Origin: Armatimonadota bacterium
GTDB taxonomy: Bacteria > Armatimonadota > JAAZEB01
DNA: 13,013 bases
Assembly (NCBI GenBank): GCA_012841485.1
Contig: DUUU01000324.1
Location: 1 to 13,013, forward strand
Direction of reading: 5' to 3'
The translations under genes were made by a program, and so were the position numbers. This document shows, in pieces, positions 1-7,072 of the stretch; positions within the stretch are counted from its first letter, which is position 1; every line of letters starts with the position of its first letter. Below the pieces are notes generated by a model that was given only the letters and a program-made list of their open reading frames with translations, did no database searches and was not told where the DNA came from.

Positions 1-944
1 CAAACGCCGATGCTCGCCGGCGCTCCACGCCGGAGGTCGCCGATCTGCAGCGCGAGATCCGCGAGATCCGCGAAGCCCTTGGTCGCTTGATGACCTGGAC
101 GGCTCCCAAGGATGACGCGGCCGAACTCCTCGTGACACAGCTGTTGGAGCGCGGCCTCTCCGAGAAGCTGGCCCGGGACCTGGTTGGCGCCGCGCGAGAC
201 GATTCCGGTGAGGCCACCTGGGAGGGGGTGCGCGCGGCCATCGCGGAGCGGATCGAGGTCATGGGAGGCGCGGATCTGCTGGTGGCAGCGGGAATGGCAC
301 CCGAGGAAGCGAACGAGTGGCGAGATTCCGCCCTACCCGGCGCCTCTGGCGATGGGCCGTTGGTCGTGGCGCTCGTTGGGCCGACCGGCGTGGGGAAGAC
401 GACCACTGTTGCCAAGCTGGCGGCGCGGCACGCGATCTTGGATCGTCGCGCGGTCGCACTGGTGACGCTGGATACCTATCGCGTGGCGGCGGTCGATCAG
501 ATCCGCACCTATGCCCAGATGCTCGATGTGCCGCTCGAGGTGGTGGTGAGCCCGGAGGATGTGCGGCCCGCGCTCGACCGGCATGCCAACAAGGAGCTGA
601 TCTTTATCGATACGATCGGGCATGGCCCGAACGATGAGATGCAGCTCGGGCAGCTGCGGATGCTCCTCTCGGCGATGGCGCCCGACCAGGTCCATCTGGT
701 CCTGGCGGCACCCACCGACCGCCATACCATGTTGAACGCCTTGGAGCGTTTCTCGCGCCTGAAGCCGACGCACCTCCTCTTCACGAAGCTGGACGAGGCG
801 GTGTTCCATGGCGCGATGGTGGAGACGGCCATCCGTTCTGGCTGGCCGGTCTCCTACGTCAGTTATGGGCAGGATGTGCCGGAGAAGATCGCCCCGGCGA
901 CCGTCGATGAGTTGGCGGCTGCGATCTGCCCGGAGGAGGATTGA
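1..944 (+). CDS. flhF: Flagellar biosynthesis GTPase FlhF, 5' end missing
   Basis: SRP-family GTPase that places flagella and helps start their assembly at the cytoplasmic membrane. The frame is already open at base 3, so the true start lies upstream; 313 residues are visible. An acidic/basic helical stretch (EVADLQREIREIREALGRL) at the left edge matches the end of the FlhF B domain. The N domain follows, then the G domain: P-loop GPTGVGKTT (about 378-404), DTYRVAAVDQIRTY, the G3 region IDTIGHGP (about 606-629), TKLDE, and a closing SYGQDVPEKI. The G3 motif deviates from the SRP consensus DTAGR, with Ile for Ala and His for Arg; FlhF proteins are known to vary here. The stop overlaps the next start by one base (TGATG), so the two genes are probably translationally coupled. 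The family assignment is secure. Confidence 0.95.
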   Translation, partial: NADARRRSTPEVADLQREIREIREALGRLMTWTAPKDDAAELLVTQLLERGLSEKLARDLVGAARDDSGEATWEGVRAAIAERIEVMGGADLLVAAGMAPEEANEWRDSALPGASGDGPLVVALVGPTGVGKTTTVAKLAARHAILDRRAVALVTLDTYRVAAVDQIRTYAQMLDVPLEVVVSPEDVRPALDRHANKELIFIDTIGHGPNDEMQLGQLRMLLSAMAPDQVHLVLAAPTDRHTMLNALERFSRLKPTHLLFTKLDEAVFHGAMVETAIRSGWPVSYVSYGQDVPEKIAPATVDELAAAICPEED

Positions 945-1615
945 TGGTTCGCGATGAGACACTGAGCCGGGCCATTGCGCCCAACCGCCGGGTCGCTCTC
1001 ACTTTTGGCGGCCAGGTCTACACCACGCGCGTGGAGGCCACCGACCCAGATGAGTTTACCGTGGCCGCTCCCTATGATGATCGAGGAGTGGTGCCCTTCC
1101 ACGCCGGCGACAGGGTGGAGGTCCGATCTGATAACGAGGTGGGCCAGATTCGGTTTGAAGCCTATGTGCGCGGTCGGCGCCAGGAGAAGGTGCCTGTGAT
1201 AGCCCTTGCCTGGCCGCATACCTACGAGCGCCAGCAGCGGAGGGAGTATGTGCGCGTGCCGATTCGCATCCCCGTGCTCCTCATCTTCCCGGAGGCCGAC
1301 GGCCATCCGGAGCTGCGCTGCGAAGCCCAGACGCGCGATCTGGGAGGGGGCGGGTTGCAGGCGCAGTGGTTCCACCCGGATCCCTTCCCGGAGCTCATGG
1401 GACGGCGGCTGGTCGCGGAGATCGAGCTTCCTGATGGCGGCGGGCCGGTGCGGGCGGCCGGCATGGTGGTGCGCGTGCGCGAAGCGGGCACGGAGACGAC
1501 TCCTATTGCGGAGCTTGGGGTTGAGTTCGTGCAGGTGAGCGAGCGCGATCGGAATCGCATCTGCCGCCACATCTACAACCGGCAGATCGAACTGAGGAAA
1601 AGGGGACTGCTGTGA
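944..1615 (+). CDS. ycgR: YcgR-type flagellar brake protein with PilZ domain
   Basis: Likely a c-di-GMP receptor that slows or biases the flagellar motor. It is 223 residues, close to the usual YcgR length. Residues 1-95 look like the beta-rich YcgR N-terminal domain. The PilZ domain begins with QQRREYVR (97-104), which supplies the R-x3-R c-di-GMP motif (R100, R104). The second motif is DLGGGG (132-137); the family consensus is D-x-S-x-x-G, so Ser is replaced by Gly while D132 and G137 remain. The ATG at 944 is preferred because GGAGGAGG lies just upstream (932-939) and the start overlaps the flhF stop by one base; a TTG three bases earlier is possible. The flhF and fliA neighbours support a motility role. 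Ligand binding is inferred from family knowledge. Confidence 0.88.
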   Translation: MVRDETLSRAIAPNRRVALTFGGQVYTTRVEATDPDEFTVAAPYDDRGVVPFHAGDRVEVRSDNEVGQIRFEAYVRGRRQEKVPVIALAWPHTYERQQRREYVRVPIRIPVLLIFPEADGHPELRCEAQTRDLGGGGLQAQWFHPDPFPELMGRRLVAEIELPDGGGPVRAAGMVVRVREAGTETTPIAELGVEFVQVSERDRNRICRHIYNRQIELRKRGLL

Positions 1616-1881
1616 AGGACACGGCGAGGAATCACGAGGACCCCATCAGCTACGCGTGGAGGCTGCTGGGCGTCTTCCTGGGCGTGGTGGCGTTGCTGGC
1701 GGTCAGCCTGCCACCACTTCTGAACGGCGAGGATCCGCTGGTGGCGAGTAGTAAGGCGGCGTTCGCTTTTCTGGCGCTGTGGGGCCTCAACCGAGTGCTT
1801 GCCGCGGCGTTTGATCTCGACCGCCCGCAGACAGAGGGCGCGGAGGAACCCGTCGAAGAGGGCGCGGAGACAGGCGAGTAG
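1612..1881 (+). CDS. Small two-helix membrane protein, function unknown
   Basis: This 89-residue protein starts with GTG inside the stop of the PilZ gene (GTGA, four-base overlap), with an AGGGGA-type ribosome binding site just upstream, so it is probably translated in coupling with it. Residues 16-36 (RLLGVFLGVVALLAVSLPPL) and about 46-65 (ASSKAAFAFLALWGLNRVLA) are hydrophobic enough for two membrane helices. A short soluble loop joins them, and the acidic C-terminal tail (EGAEEPVEEGAETGE) should be cytoplasmic if the N terminus is. I do not recognise the family. Its place between ycgR and fliA suggests a flagellar or c-di-GMP link, but that is inference from position only. Coding is supported by the overlap, the frame and the membrane pattern. 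Confidence 0.7.
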   Translation: MKDTARNHEDPISYAWRLLGVFLGVVALLAVSLPPLLNGEDPLVASSKAAFAFLALWGLNRVLAAAFDLDRPQTEGAEEPVEEGAETGE

Positions 1882-1910
1882 CATCCGAGGGATTGCCGGA
1901 AGTGAGATCT

Positions 1911-1935
1911 ATCACCCTGGGAACGCTTGGGTGAT
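1911..1935. repeat. Interrupted inverted repeat upstream of fliA
   Basis: ATCACCC (1911-1917) and GGGTGAT (1929-1935) are exact reverse complements separated by 11 bases. It sits in the 101-base gap between the small membrane protein and fliA, 48 bases before the fliA ATG. No T-run follows, so it is a poor intrinsic terminator. A binding site for a dimeric regulator, or a weak mRNA hairpin, is possible. No clear sigma70 or sigma28 promoter is visible in the gap. Confidence 0.35.
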
Positions 1936-1982
1936 GGCCGCCTGGTAGCTTCTTGGGATGCCGCGAGGCTTTGGAGGGGGAG

Positions 1983-2753
1983 ATGCGCAAAGACTACGGC
2001 GAGCTATGGCGAAGGTTCAAGCTTCACGGCGACGCCGATGCCCGTGAGGCGCTCATCCTCGCCTACACGCCGCTGGTGAAGCACATCGTTGACCGGATGA
2101 ACATCAGCCCCATGTCCTACATGGATCATGATGACCTCCTCACGCATGCCATCATCGGCTTGATCGACGCCATCGAGAAGTGCGACTACGACCGCTATGA
2201 GCAGTTCGAGGCGTATGCGCGCACGCGCATACGGGGCGCGGTGATCGATGGGATCCGCGAGATGGATTGGGTTCCTCGCGTCACCCGTCGGGCCGCCAAT
2301 CGGGTAGAGAGCGTGCGTGCCCAGCTGACAGCCTCTCTAGGGCGCGAGGCGATGCCCGAGGAGATCGCGGAGGCGATGAACATGGACACGGATCGCGTGC
2401 AGGGGGTGTTGACCGAGGTCCAGCTAGGCGGCATGCTCTCGTTGGATGATCCGATGGCGACCGGCGAGGACGACGCCGTGACCCTCCTGGATATCGTGCC
2501 CCATCCGGGCAGCCCGAACCCGGCCGCCAGCGTCGACGCGCTGACGCGCAAGGAGGCCCTCGCGCGCGCGATTGACCGGCTGGGGCCGGATGAGCGCCTG
2601 GTGATCACCCTCTACTACTATGAGGACCTGACGCTCAAGGAGATCGGCCGCATCATCGAGCGAACCGAAGCGCGCGTGTGCCAGATCCATAAAGCGGCGC
2701 TGCGGAAGATCCAGGCCCATCTGCTCAACGAGGAAGAGATCTTCGCTGCGTGA
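1983..2753 (+). CDS. fliA: Flagellar sigma factor FliA (sigma28)
   Basis: RNA polymerase sigma factor for late flagellar and chemotaxis genes, 256 residues, normal length. Region 2 holds LVKHIVDRM (31-39), DLLTHAIIGLIDAIEKCD and RYEQFEAYARTRIRGAVID, followed by the sigma28 hallmark IREMDWVPR (91-99). Region 3 spans about 106-145. Region 4 is LGPDERLVITLYYYEDLTL (200-218) followed by the helix-turn-helix KEIGRIIERTEARVCQIHKA (219-238). The ATG at 1983 is chosen over an in-frame TTG at 1953 because GGAGGGGG (1973-1980) gives it a good ribosome binding site. It probably belongs to the flhF operon, although a 101-base gap precedes it. It ends 18 bases from a convergent gene, with no good terminator between them. 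Confidence 0.95.
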   Translation: MRKDYGELWRRFKLHGDADAREALILAYTPLVKHIVDRMNISPMSYMDHDDLLTHAIIGLIDAIEKCDYDRYEQFEAYARTRIRGAVIDGIREMDWVPRVTRRAANRVESVRAQLTASLGREAMPEEIAEAMNMDTDRVQGVLTEVQLGGMLSLDDPMATGEDDAVTLLDIVPHPGSPNPAASVDALTRKEALARAIDRLGPDERLVITLYYYEDLTLKEIGRIIERTEARVCQIHKAALRKIQAHLLNEEEIFAA

Positions 2754-2771
2754 GCGCGAGGCGCCCGCTCG

Positions 2772-3575
2772 TCAGCGCCCGAGGGTGCGTAGCGCCTCGC
2801 GCAGGTTGAGCGCCCAGGTCTGTGCCGCCGCCGCGGGGGCCCGCTTGATGATATCCGCCTCTGCTTTCGATACCTGGGCGATGGACTCGCCGCGCGCAAG
2901 AATGACCCCCACGGGTGCGCCACCCACACTGCCTCGCCTGACTCGAATCTCATCCGAGGAAAGCCCGTCGGCATACAGGCGCTTGAGCGCGATGGCGGAC
3001 TCCTGGGCACGCTTCAGGGGAGACTTCCCATTGAGCGCGCTGCGGTAGCGGAAGACAACCTGAGCGCCGACGACGACTTCACCAACCGCCTGGCTCTTCC
3101 ACTTTCCCTGCCTGGAGGAGATCGGCACGCGCTGCGCCAGCTCCCGCGCTTTCTCTTCGGTGAGCGCCGAGCTGCCGGGCGCCTTCAGCTCTTGCGCGAG
3201 CACGGCATCCAGATCGGCGAAGGTCCAGCGCACGCCCTCGGGCATCCGAAAGGCGACGACACGCGCCGCGGGACCACTGCCGATTCGGAACTGATCGCTG
3301 CCGTTGATCAGAATCTCCTGGCAGTGGAAGCCGTCGGCGCGCCAACGTGTGTAACCCGCCTCGCTGCCAAAATCGATGATCTCCAGGTGGACATCCTTAC
3401 CATGCTTCGCCTGGAAGGCCTTCAGCCGGTTGACCGTTTCCTCCTGGCAGCCGCTCGTCACGTTGATGTAGGCGACGATGCGCACCTTGGGCGCCGCGTC
3501 GGCCGGGGCGATGGCTCCGAGGAGCAGCAGGCCCACGATCCCAGGGATCCCATGGCGTATCGCTCTCCGCAGCAT
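2772..3575 (-). CDS. Secreted two-domain protein, possibly thioredoxin-like, partner of ABC transporter
   Basis: A 267-residue exported protein of unknown function. The ATG at 3575 follows a purine-rich ribosome binding site (GGAGAAAGAGGA) and starts a classic signal peptide: RR, a hydrophobic core (IPGIVGLLLLGAIA), then cleavage near PADAA (24-28). The mature part opens with strand VRIVAYINVT followed by SGC (C43) and a helix, and later FHCQEILING (C85); this order resembles a thioredoxin-like fold without a CxxC pair. From about 164, EVVVGAQVVFRYRSA, a helix, ILARGESIAQVSKAEAD and TWALNLREAL resemble, from memory, a periplasmic domain seen next to some MscS channels. It is the third gene of a minus-strand operon, 17 bases after the ATPase. 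Fold and role are inference; secretion is well supported. Confidence 0.75.
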   Translation of the reverse strand: MLRRAIRHGIPGIVGLLLLGAIAPADAAPKVRIVAYINVTSGCQEETVNRLKAFQAKHGKDVHLEIIDFGSEAGYTRWRADGFHCQEILINGSDQFRIGSGPAARVVAFRMPEGVRWTFADLDAVLAQELKAPGSSALTEEKARELAQRVPISSRQGKWKSQAVGEVVVGAQVVFRYRSALNGKSPLKRAQESAIALKRLYADGLSSDEIRVRRGSVGGAPVGVILARGESIAQVSKAEADIIKRAPAAAAQTWALNLREALRTLGR

Positions 3576-3592
3576 TCCTCTTTCTCCTTCTC

Positions 3593-4279
3593 TCACTGCG
3601 TCACGCAAGCGGTGACGCGTCCATCTTCCAGACGGATCAGCCGTGGCGCCTGTTCGGCGATGCGCGGGTCATGGCTCGTCATCACAATCGTGACGCCTCG
3701 CTCCTCGTGCAGGTTGCGCAGGAGACCCATCACCTTCTCGCCCGTCGCCGTATCCAGTTCCCCCGTCGGCTCATCCGCCAGGAGGAGCACCGGGTCGTTC
3801 ACCAACGCGCGGGCAAGGGCAACGCGCTGCTGCTCGCCTCCGCTCATCTCGCCCGGCAGGTGGCTGGCGCGGCTGGCCATTCCTACCTTCTCCAGCATTC
3901 CCCACGCCTTTTGCTCTGCCTCGCGGCGGTCAACCCTGTAAGGAATGAAGGGCAGGAGGACATTCTCGAGCGCCGTGAAGGTGGGGATGAGGCTGAAGGA
4001 CTGGAAGACGAAACCAACCTGGGTGCGCCGGTACTCGGCCAGCTCGTCCGGACTGAGAAGGCTCAGGTCGCGCCCGTCTACCAGCACCTCGCCCTCTGTG
4101 GCCCGGTCCAGGCCGCCGAGCAGGCTGAGGAGGGTGCTCTTGCCGGATCCAGAGACGCCGACGATGACGCTCCAGCTTCCGCGGGGGATCTCCAGGTCTA
4201 CGCCATCAAGCGCGCGAATCATCTCGCCAGGCTTCTGGAAGAGCCGCGTCACTCTCTTGAGTTGAATGTGGGTCTCCAT
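3593..4279 (-). CDS. ABC transporter ATPase, LolD/MacB type
   Basis: Cytoplasmic ATPase that drives an FtsX-like permease; 228 residues, typical for the LolD/MacB/FtsE group. Walker A is GVSGSGKST (41-49), the Q-loop is VFQSFSLIPTFTALENV (Q93), the signature is MSGGEQQRVALARAL (145-159), Walker B is LLLADEPTGELD (165-176), and the switch histidine is H203 in TSHDPR. All catalytic residues are intact. The ATG at 4279 lies 10 bases after the permease stop, and the gene is followed by the secreted protein, so all three genes are probably one transcript. This subgroup usually powers mechanotransmission (MacB, Lol, FtsEX) rather than transmembrane import. The substrate cannot be told from the ATPase. 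Confidence 0.93.
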   Translation of the reverse strand: METHIQLKRVTRLFQKPGEMIRALDGVDLEIPRGSWSVIVGVSGSGKSTLLSLLGGLDRATEGEVLVDGRDLSLLSPDELAEYRRTQVGFVFQSFSLIPTFTALENVLLPFIPYRVDRREAEQKAWGMLEKVGMASRASHLPGEMSGGEQQRVALARALVNDPVLLLADEPTGELDTATGEKVMGLLRNLHEERGVTIVMTSHDPRIAEQAPRLIRLEDGRVTACVTQ

Positions 4280-4289
4280 GATCAGGTAT

Positions 4290-5546
4290 TCACACGCGAC
4301 GGAGGGCCTCGGCCGGTGGGAGCGTGCTCGCCCGCCGGGCGGCCAGATAGCCAGAAATGACGCCGATGGCGAGCGCCACCAGGAAGGCGCCGATGACCAG
4401 GGGGCCCGAACCCGCCAGCGAGAAGTGCATATCCACCGGGGGAGGCGTTTGCGCGCACGCGGGGTAGCTGTTGAGCAGCGATGGCAACTGAACGCTGGTG
4501 TGGGATGTGTAGAGCCACGCGGCGCCCCAGCCGGTGGCCGTGCCCACGGCGCCCCCGATCATCCCAACGAGCGCCGATTCCAGGGCGAGCAGTCGGGCCA
4601 CGTGGGCATCACGCCAGCCAACGGCCTTCATCGTGCCGATCTCGCGTACCCGCTCACCTACCGACGCGAGAGATGACTTCACCACCAGCAGGAAGACGAC
4701 GCCCACCACCAGTGCCGCCATCCAGGTGGTCGCGCTCTGCGCAAGGAGGGCCACCCCCGCGACGCTGCTCATCACATTCGCGTCATTCGTCACCACGAGC
4801 TTCTCGCCCTGGGCGGTGTCCACGGGGATGATTCGAGGCAGCTCGCGCTCGATTGCCTTGGCGGCATCCTGGTCCTTCGCGCGGATCATGATGGCGTTGA
4901 CGGTCTCCTCACCCAGCAAGTCCTGCGCCTTTGCCAGGGGAATGTAGACCTCGCCAGCGGAGATGCGCGCTCCTGGCGCTGCCTCTAGCGTGCCGACCAC
5001 GGTGAACGGCTCGCCCCCCAGGGTGACCTGCCCGCCCAGCCCCAACCCGTGCTTTTCGGCATACGGTTTCTCGACGAGACAGGCGTGATCGTCCTCTTCG
5101 TTCAGATAGCGCCCGCCAACCTCGTGATCGGCTAGGTTGCAGCAATCCTCTCCCCGCTTGACGGGCCCGATGCGGTGCTGGTCCTCCGGGACGAGACCGG
5201 TGACTACGGCGCGGTCCGTCTCCTCCGGGCCGCTCGTTGCCCAAAGCTCCAGGACGCCCGTGGCGATTTCGACCCCGGGGAGTTTCCGGATCTCCTCGAC
5301 CGCCGACCAGGGGATTCCGCCCAGCTTCCCGGCATGCTTCACGAGCGCGAAGGGACAGGTGGCCAGCTCCTTCTGCACCACCAGATCGGCATTGGCCGAT
5401 TGGAACGGCTGGCGCGCCGCGTTGCGCATCGCCTGCGAGATGGAGAGCGAGGCCGCGAGCAGAGCAGTACACACGACCAGGCCAAAGAGGAGTAGCAGAC
5501 TCCGTGAACGCCGCCGGATCAGTTCTTTCAGCGCATACTGAAGCAT
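4290..5546 (-). CDS. FtsX/MacB-type ABC permease with cysteine-bearing extracytoplasmic domain
   Basis: Membrane subunit of the ABC system, 418 residues. One N-terminal membrane helix (about 17-37) is followed by a large extracytoplasmic domain (about 38-268). Three C-terminal helices follow (about 270-292, 318-347, 382-404) with the FtsX-family text GERVREIGTMKAVGWRDAHV (297-316) and the closing LAARRASTLPPAEALRRV. This is the MacB-core / FtsX layout. The ATG at 5546 is preferred to an in-frame start 105 bases upstream because MLQYALKELIRRRSRSL is the standard beginning of this family; a GGAG lies about ten bases before it. Unusually for this family, the outer parts carry C64, C135, C136, C156 and C364 (TCPF, GEDCCNL, HACLV, YPACAQ). 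These could form disulfides or bind a metal or cofactor. It is the first gene of the operon. Confidence 0.88.
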   Translation of the reverse strand: MLQYALKELIRRRSRSLLLLFGLVVCTALLAASLSISQAMRNAARQPFQSANADLVVQKELATCPFALVKHAGKLGGIPWSAVEEIRKLPGVEIATGVLELWATSGPEETDRAVVTGLVPEDQHRIGPVKRGEDCCNLADHEVGGRYLNEEDDHACLVEKPYAEKHGLGLGGQVTLGGEPFTVVGTLEAAPGARISAGEVYIPLAKAQDLLGEETVNAIMIRAKDQDAAKAIERELPRIIPVDTAQGEKLVVTNDANVMSSVAGVALLAQSATTWMAALVVGVVFLLVVKSSLASVGERVREIGTMKAVGWRDAHVARLLALESALVGMIGGAVGTATGWGAAWLYTSHTSVQLPSLLNSYPACAQTPPPVDMHFSLAGSGPLVIGAFLVALAIGVISGYLAARRASTLPPAEALRRV

Positions 5547-5905
5547 TCGGATCGATCTCCACTGCGTGGGGGTGCTCCCCGATAGGGCGCATGGGGGCAG
5601 ATCCCATGGGCGCGCGATGCCTGCTCGATGGGGCCACCGCGCGACCGACACAGCAGGTCTCGGCCGGCCATCCTGCCCCCCAAGAACCGGGCGAAGGCGC
5701 GCACGCCCCTATGCTTGTGACACCTCTGTTTTCGCCGGCGTTCCATCTTTCCCCTTGGCGCGCCCCATCCTCAGCGTGCGTGACCCCTGCCTGTTGCCTG
5801 GAATCCGGACATGCCCGGCAGGAGAAGCCCCGCCGGCAGGGAAGAGAGGGCAGGGGAGTGGCTGGTTAGACGCTCCCTCGACCATTCACCGAGAAGGGTT
5901 CACCA
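5547..5905. other. Gene-free divergent intergenic region
   Basis: This 359-base gap separates the minus-strand ABC operon from the plus-strand oxidoreductase gene, so promoters for both should lie here. I cannot pick a convincing -35/-10 pair on either strand. Visible structure: ATGGG (5591-5595) with CCCAT (5603-5607), extended by GCGC on both sides with a two-base bulge; CCCTGCC (5785-5791) complementary to GGCAGGG (5835-5841); and GGCAGG in three direct copies at 5817, 5835 and 5849. None matches an operator I know. Frames that remain open here lack a ribosome binding site and family features. Confidence 0.5.
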
Positions 5906-6904
5906 ATGATGGCACAGCTTCCCGGCCTCGGCATCGTCGGCTGTGGCGTAATCGCCGAGACCTACCTTCGTGCGTTGACGGGCCCCTGCGCGAACGACTG
6001 GCGCTTGGCCGCCGTCTGCGACCTCAATCTCGAAAGGGCGCGCTCTGTCACCGCCGGCACGGGCGCATCCGTCTACGGCAGCCTCGAGGAGCTGCTGGCG
6101 GATCCCGGCGTGGATGCCGTCGTCGTGCTCGTGCCGAACTACCTGCACGCGCAGACGGCGATCCAGGCCATGGAAGCGGGCAAGCCGGTGCTCGTTGAGA
6201 AGCCGATGGCGACGACGCTCGACGACTGCGACCGCATGATCGCCACCGCGGAGCGCACGGGCACCCTCCTGATGGTGGGGATGACCAGTCGCTTCCGCTC
6301 ATCCTACCGCGCGGCGTTCGAGCGCTTGCGGGCGGGCGAGTTCGGAGCGCTGGGCCTCATCGCGGAGTACTGCAACTACCGCACCCGGCCCGGTTGGTAC
6401 ACCCGCCCATGGCTGAAGCGTGCCGATACGTGCGGCGGCGGCATGTTCCTCCAGATGGGCATCCATAACCTGGACCGCGCCGTTTGGCTCGCGGGGAGCT
6501 CCCCGCAGTGGGTACACGCGGCGATCCGCGACCGCTGTGGTAACTGGGCCGACGAGACCGGTGCCGCCACTCTCGGCCTGGAAGATGGCGCGCTCATCCA
6601 GTTCCAGACAGACGGCCTTGCGACGCAGGGGCGCAATGAGACGATCCTCCACTGCCAGGATGTGACCGTCTCCGTGAACGCACGGCGCATCACGATCCAC
6701 CGCTCTCCAGAGCCGGAGGTGGTGGAGTTCGAGGAGGACGGCTTCAGCAACGAGCTGCGCGAGTTTGCCGCCGCGGTGCGCGCGGGAGGATCCTCTCCCT
6801 TGCCGGGCTCGGAGGGTCGCAGGGCGCTGGCGCTTGCGCTGGCGTGTTACGAGAGCAACCGCAGGCAAGCCGTGGTCCCCTTCGATGCCCCTCCATGGGC
6901 GTAA
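5906..6904 (+). CDS. Gfo/Idh/MocA-family NAD(P)-dependent oxidoreductase
   Basis: A cytoplasmic dehydrogenase, probably of a sugar, inositol or related polyol; 332 residues, normal length. The N-terminal Rossmann fold has GLGIVGCGVIAETYL (7-21) with GxGxxA. The hallmark EKP (98-100, catalytic K99) sits in VLVEKPMATTLDDCD. The C-terminal domain has CGGGMFLQMGIHNLDRAVWL (176-195), where H187 is the expected catalytic histidine. Many members have Asp at the position of Q183 (GGG-x3-D-x-G-x-H-x2-D), so that residue is changed here. The ATG at 5906 has GAGAAGGG (5891-5898) ahead; a second ATG follows directly. No sugar transporter or pathway gene adjoins it, so the substrate is unknown. Confidence 0.9.
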   Translation: MMAQLPGLGIVGCGVIAETYLRALTGPCANDWRLAAVCDLNLERARSVTAGTGASVYGSLEELLADPGVDAVVVLVPNYLHAQTAIQAMEAGKPVLVEKPMATTLDDCDRMIATAERTGTLLMVGMTSRFRSSYRAAFERLRAGEFGALGLIAEYCNYRTRPGWYTRPWLKRADTCGGGMFLQMGIHNLDRAVWLAGSSPQWVHAAIRDRCGNWADETGAATLGLEDGALIQFQTDGLATQGRNETILHCQDVTVSVNARRITIHRSPEPEVVEFEEDGFSNELREFAAAVRAGGSSPLPGSEGRRALALALACYESNRRQAVVPFDAPPWA

Positions 6905-6929
6905 TCCCTTGCCTGGGATCGCGGAGGAG

Positions 6930-6981
6930 GGCGCCCGCGTGGCGCTCTTCTCCATGAAGCGGGCGCCAAGCGCCCGCGTGG
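6930..6981. repeat. Direct repeat with competing GC hairpins after the oxidoreductase gene
   Basis: GCGCCCGCGTGG occurs twice, at 6931-6942 and 6970-6981. Between the copies lies GCGGGCGCC (6959-6967). It can pair with the first copy (6930-6938, nine pairs, 20-base loop), or its first eight bases can pair with the second copy (6970-6977, three-base loop). The two hairpins are mutually exclusive. There is no T-run. The element lies between the oxidoreductase stop and the next promoter, so it may stabilise or end the upstream mRNA. Confidence 0.45.
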
Positions 6982-7015
6982 AGGGGTGCCTGGTGAGGAT
7001 GCCTTGCCGCCACCC

Positions 7016-7044
7016 TTTTCAACCGGCGGTGAACCGGGTACAAT
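7016..7044 (+). promoter_or_regulatory. Sigma70-type promoter for the M24 peptidase gene
   Basis: TTTTCA (7016-7021) and TACAAT (7039-7044) are 17 bases apart, four and five matches to the -35 and -10 consensus. The predicted transcription start is about 7051, giving a leader of about 22 bases to the ATG at 7073, which has a ribosome binding site. An in-frame ATG at 7052 falls almost on the predicted start, so a leaderless alternative cannot be ruled out. Confidence 0.6.
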
Positions 7045-7072
7045 GGCTCTGATGGAGTGCTGGGGAGGAGCC

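Noticed and set aside
606..629. FlhF G3 motif IDTIGHGP instead of DTAGR
   Set aside because: FlhF proteins are known to vary at this site (for example DTVGM in gamma-proteobacteria, from memory), and all other GTPase motifs are intact, so it is not evidence of inactivation.
333..1570. Antisense open frames opposite flhF and ycgR
   Set aside because: Both sense genes are clearly coding; the antisense products lack motifs and starts.
2752..2770. GAGCG / CGCTC mini-hairpin between fliA and the convergent gene
   Set aside because: A five-base stem without a T-run in GC-rich sequence is expected by chance; not called as a terminator.
5703..5735. TTGTGACA-like sequence as a possible -35 in the divergent intergenic region
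   Set aside because: No acceptable -10 lies 16-18 bases away on either strand.
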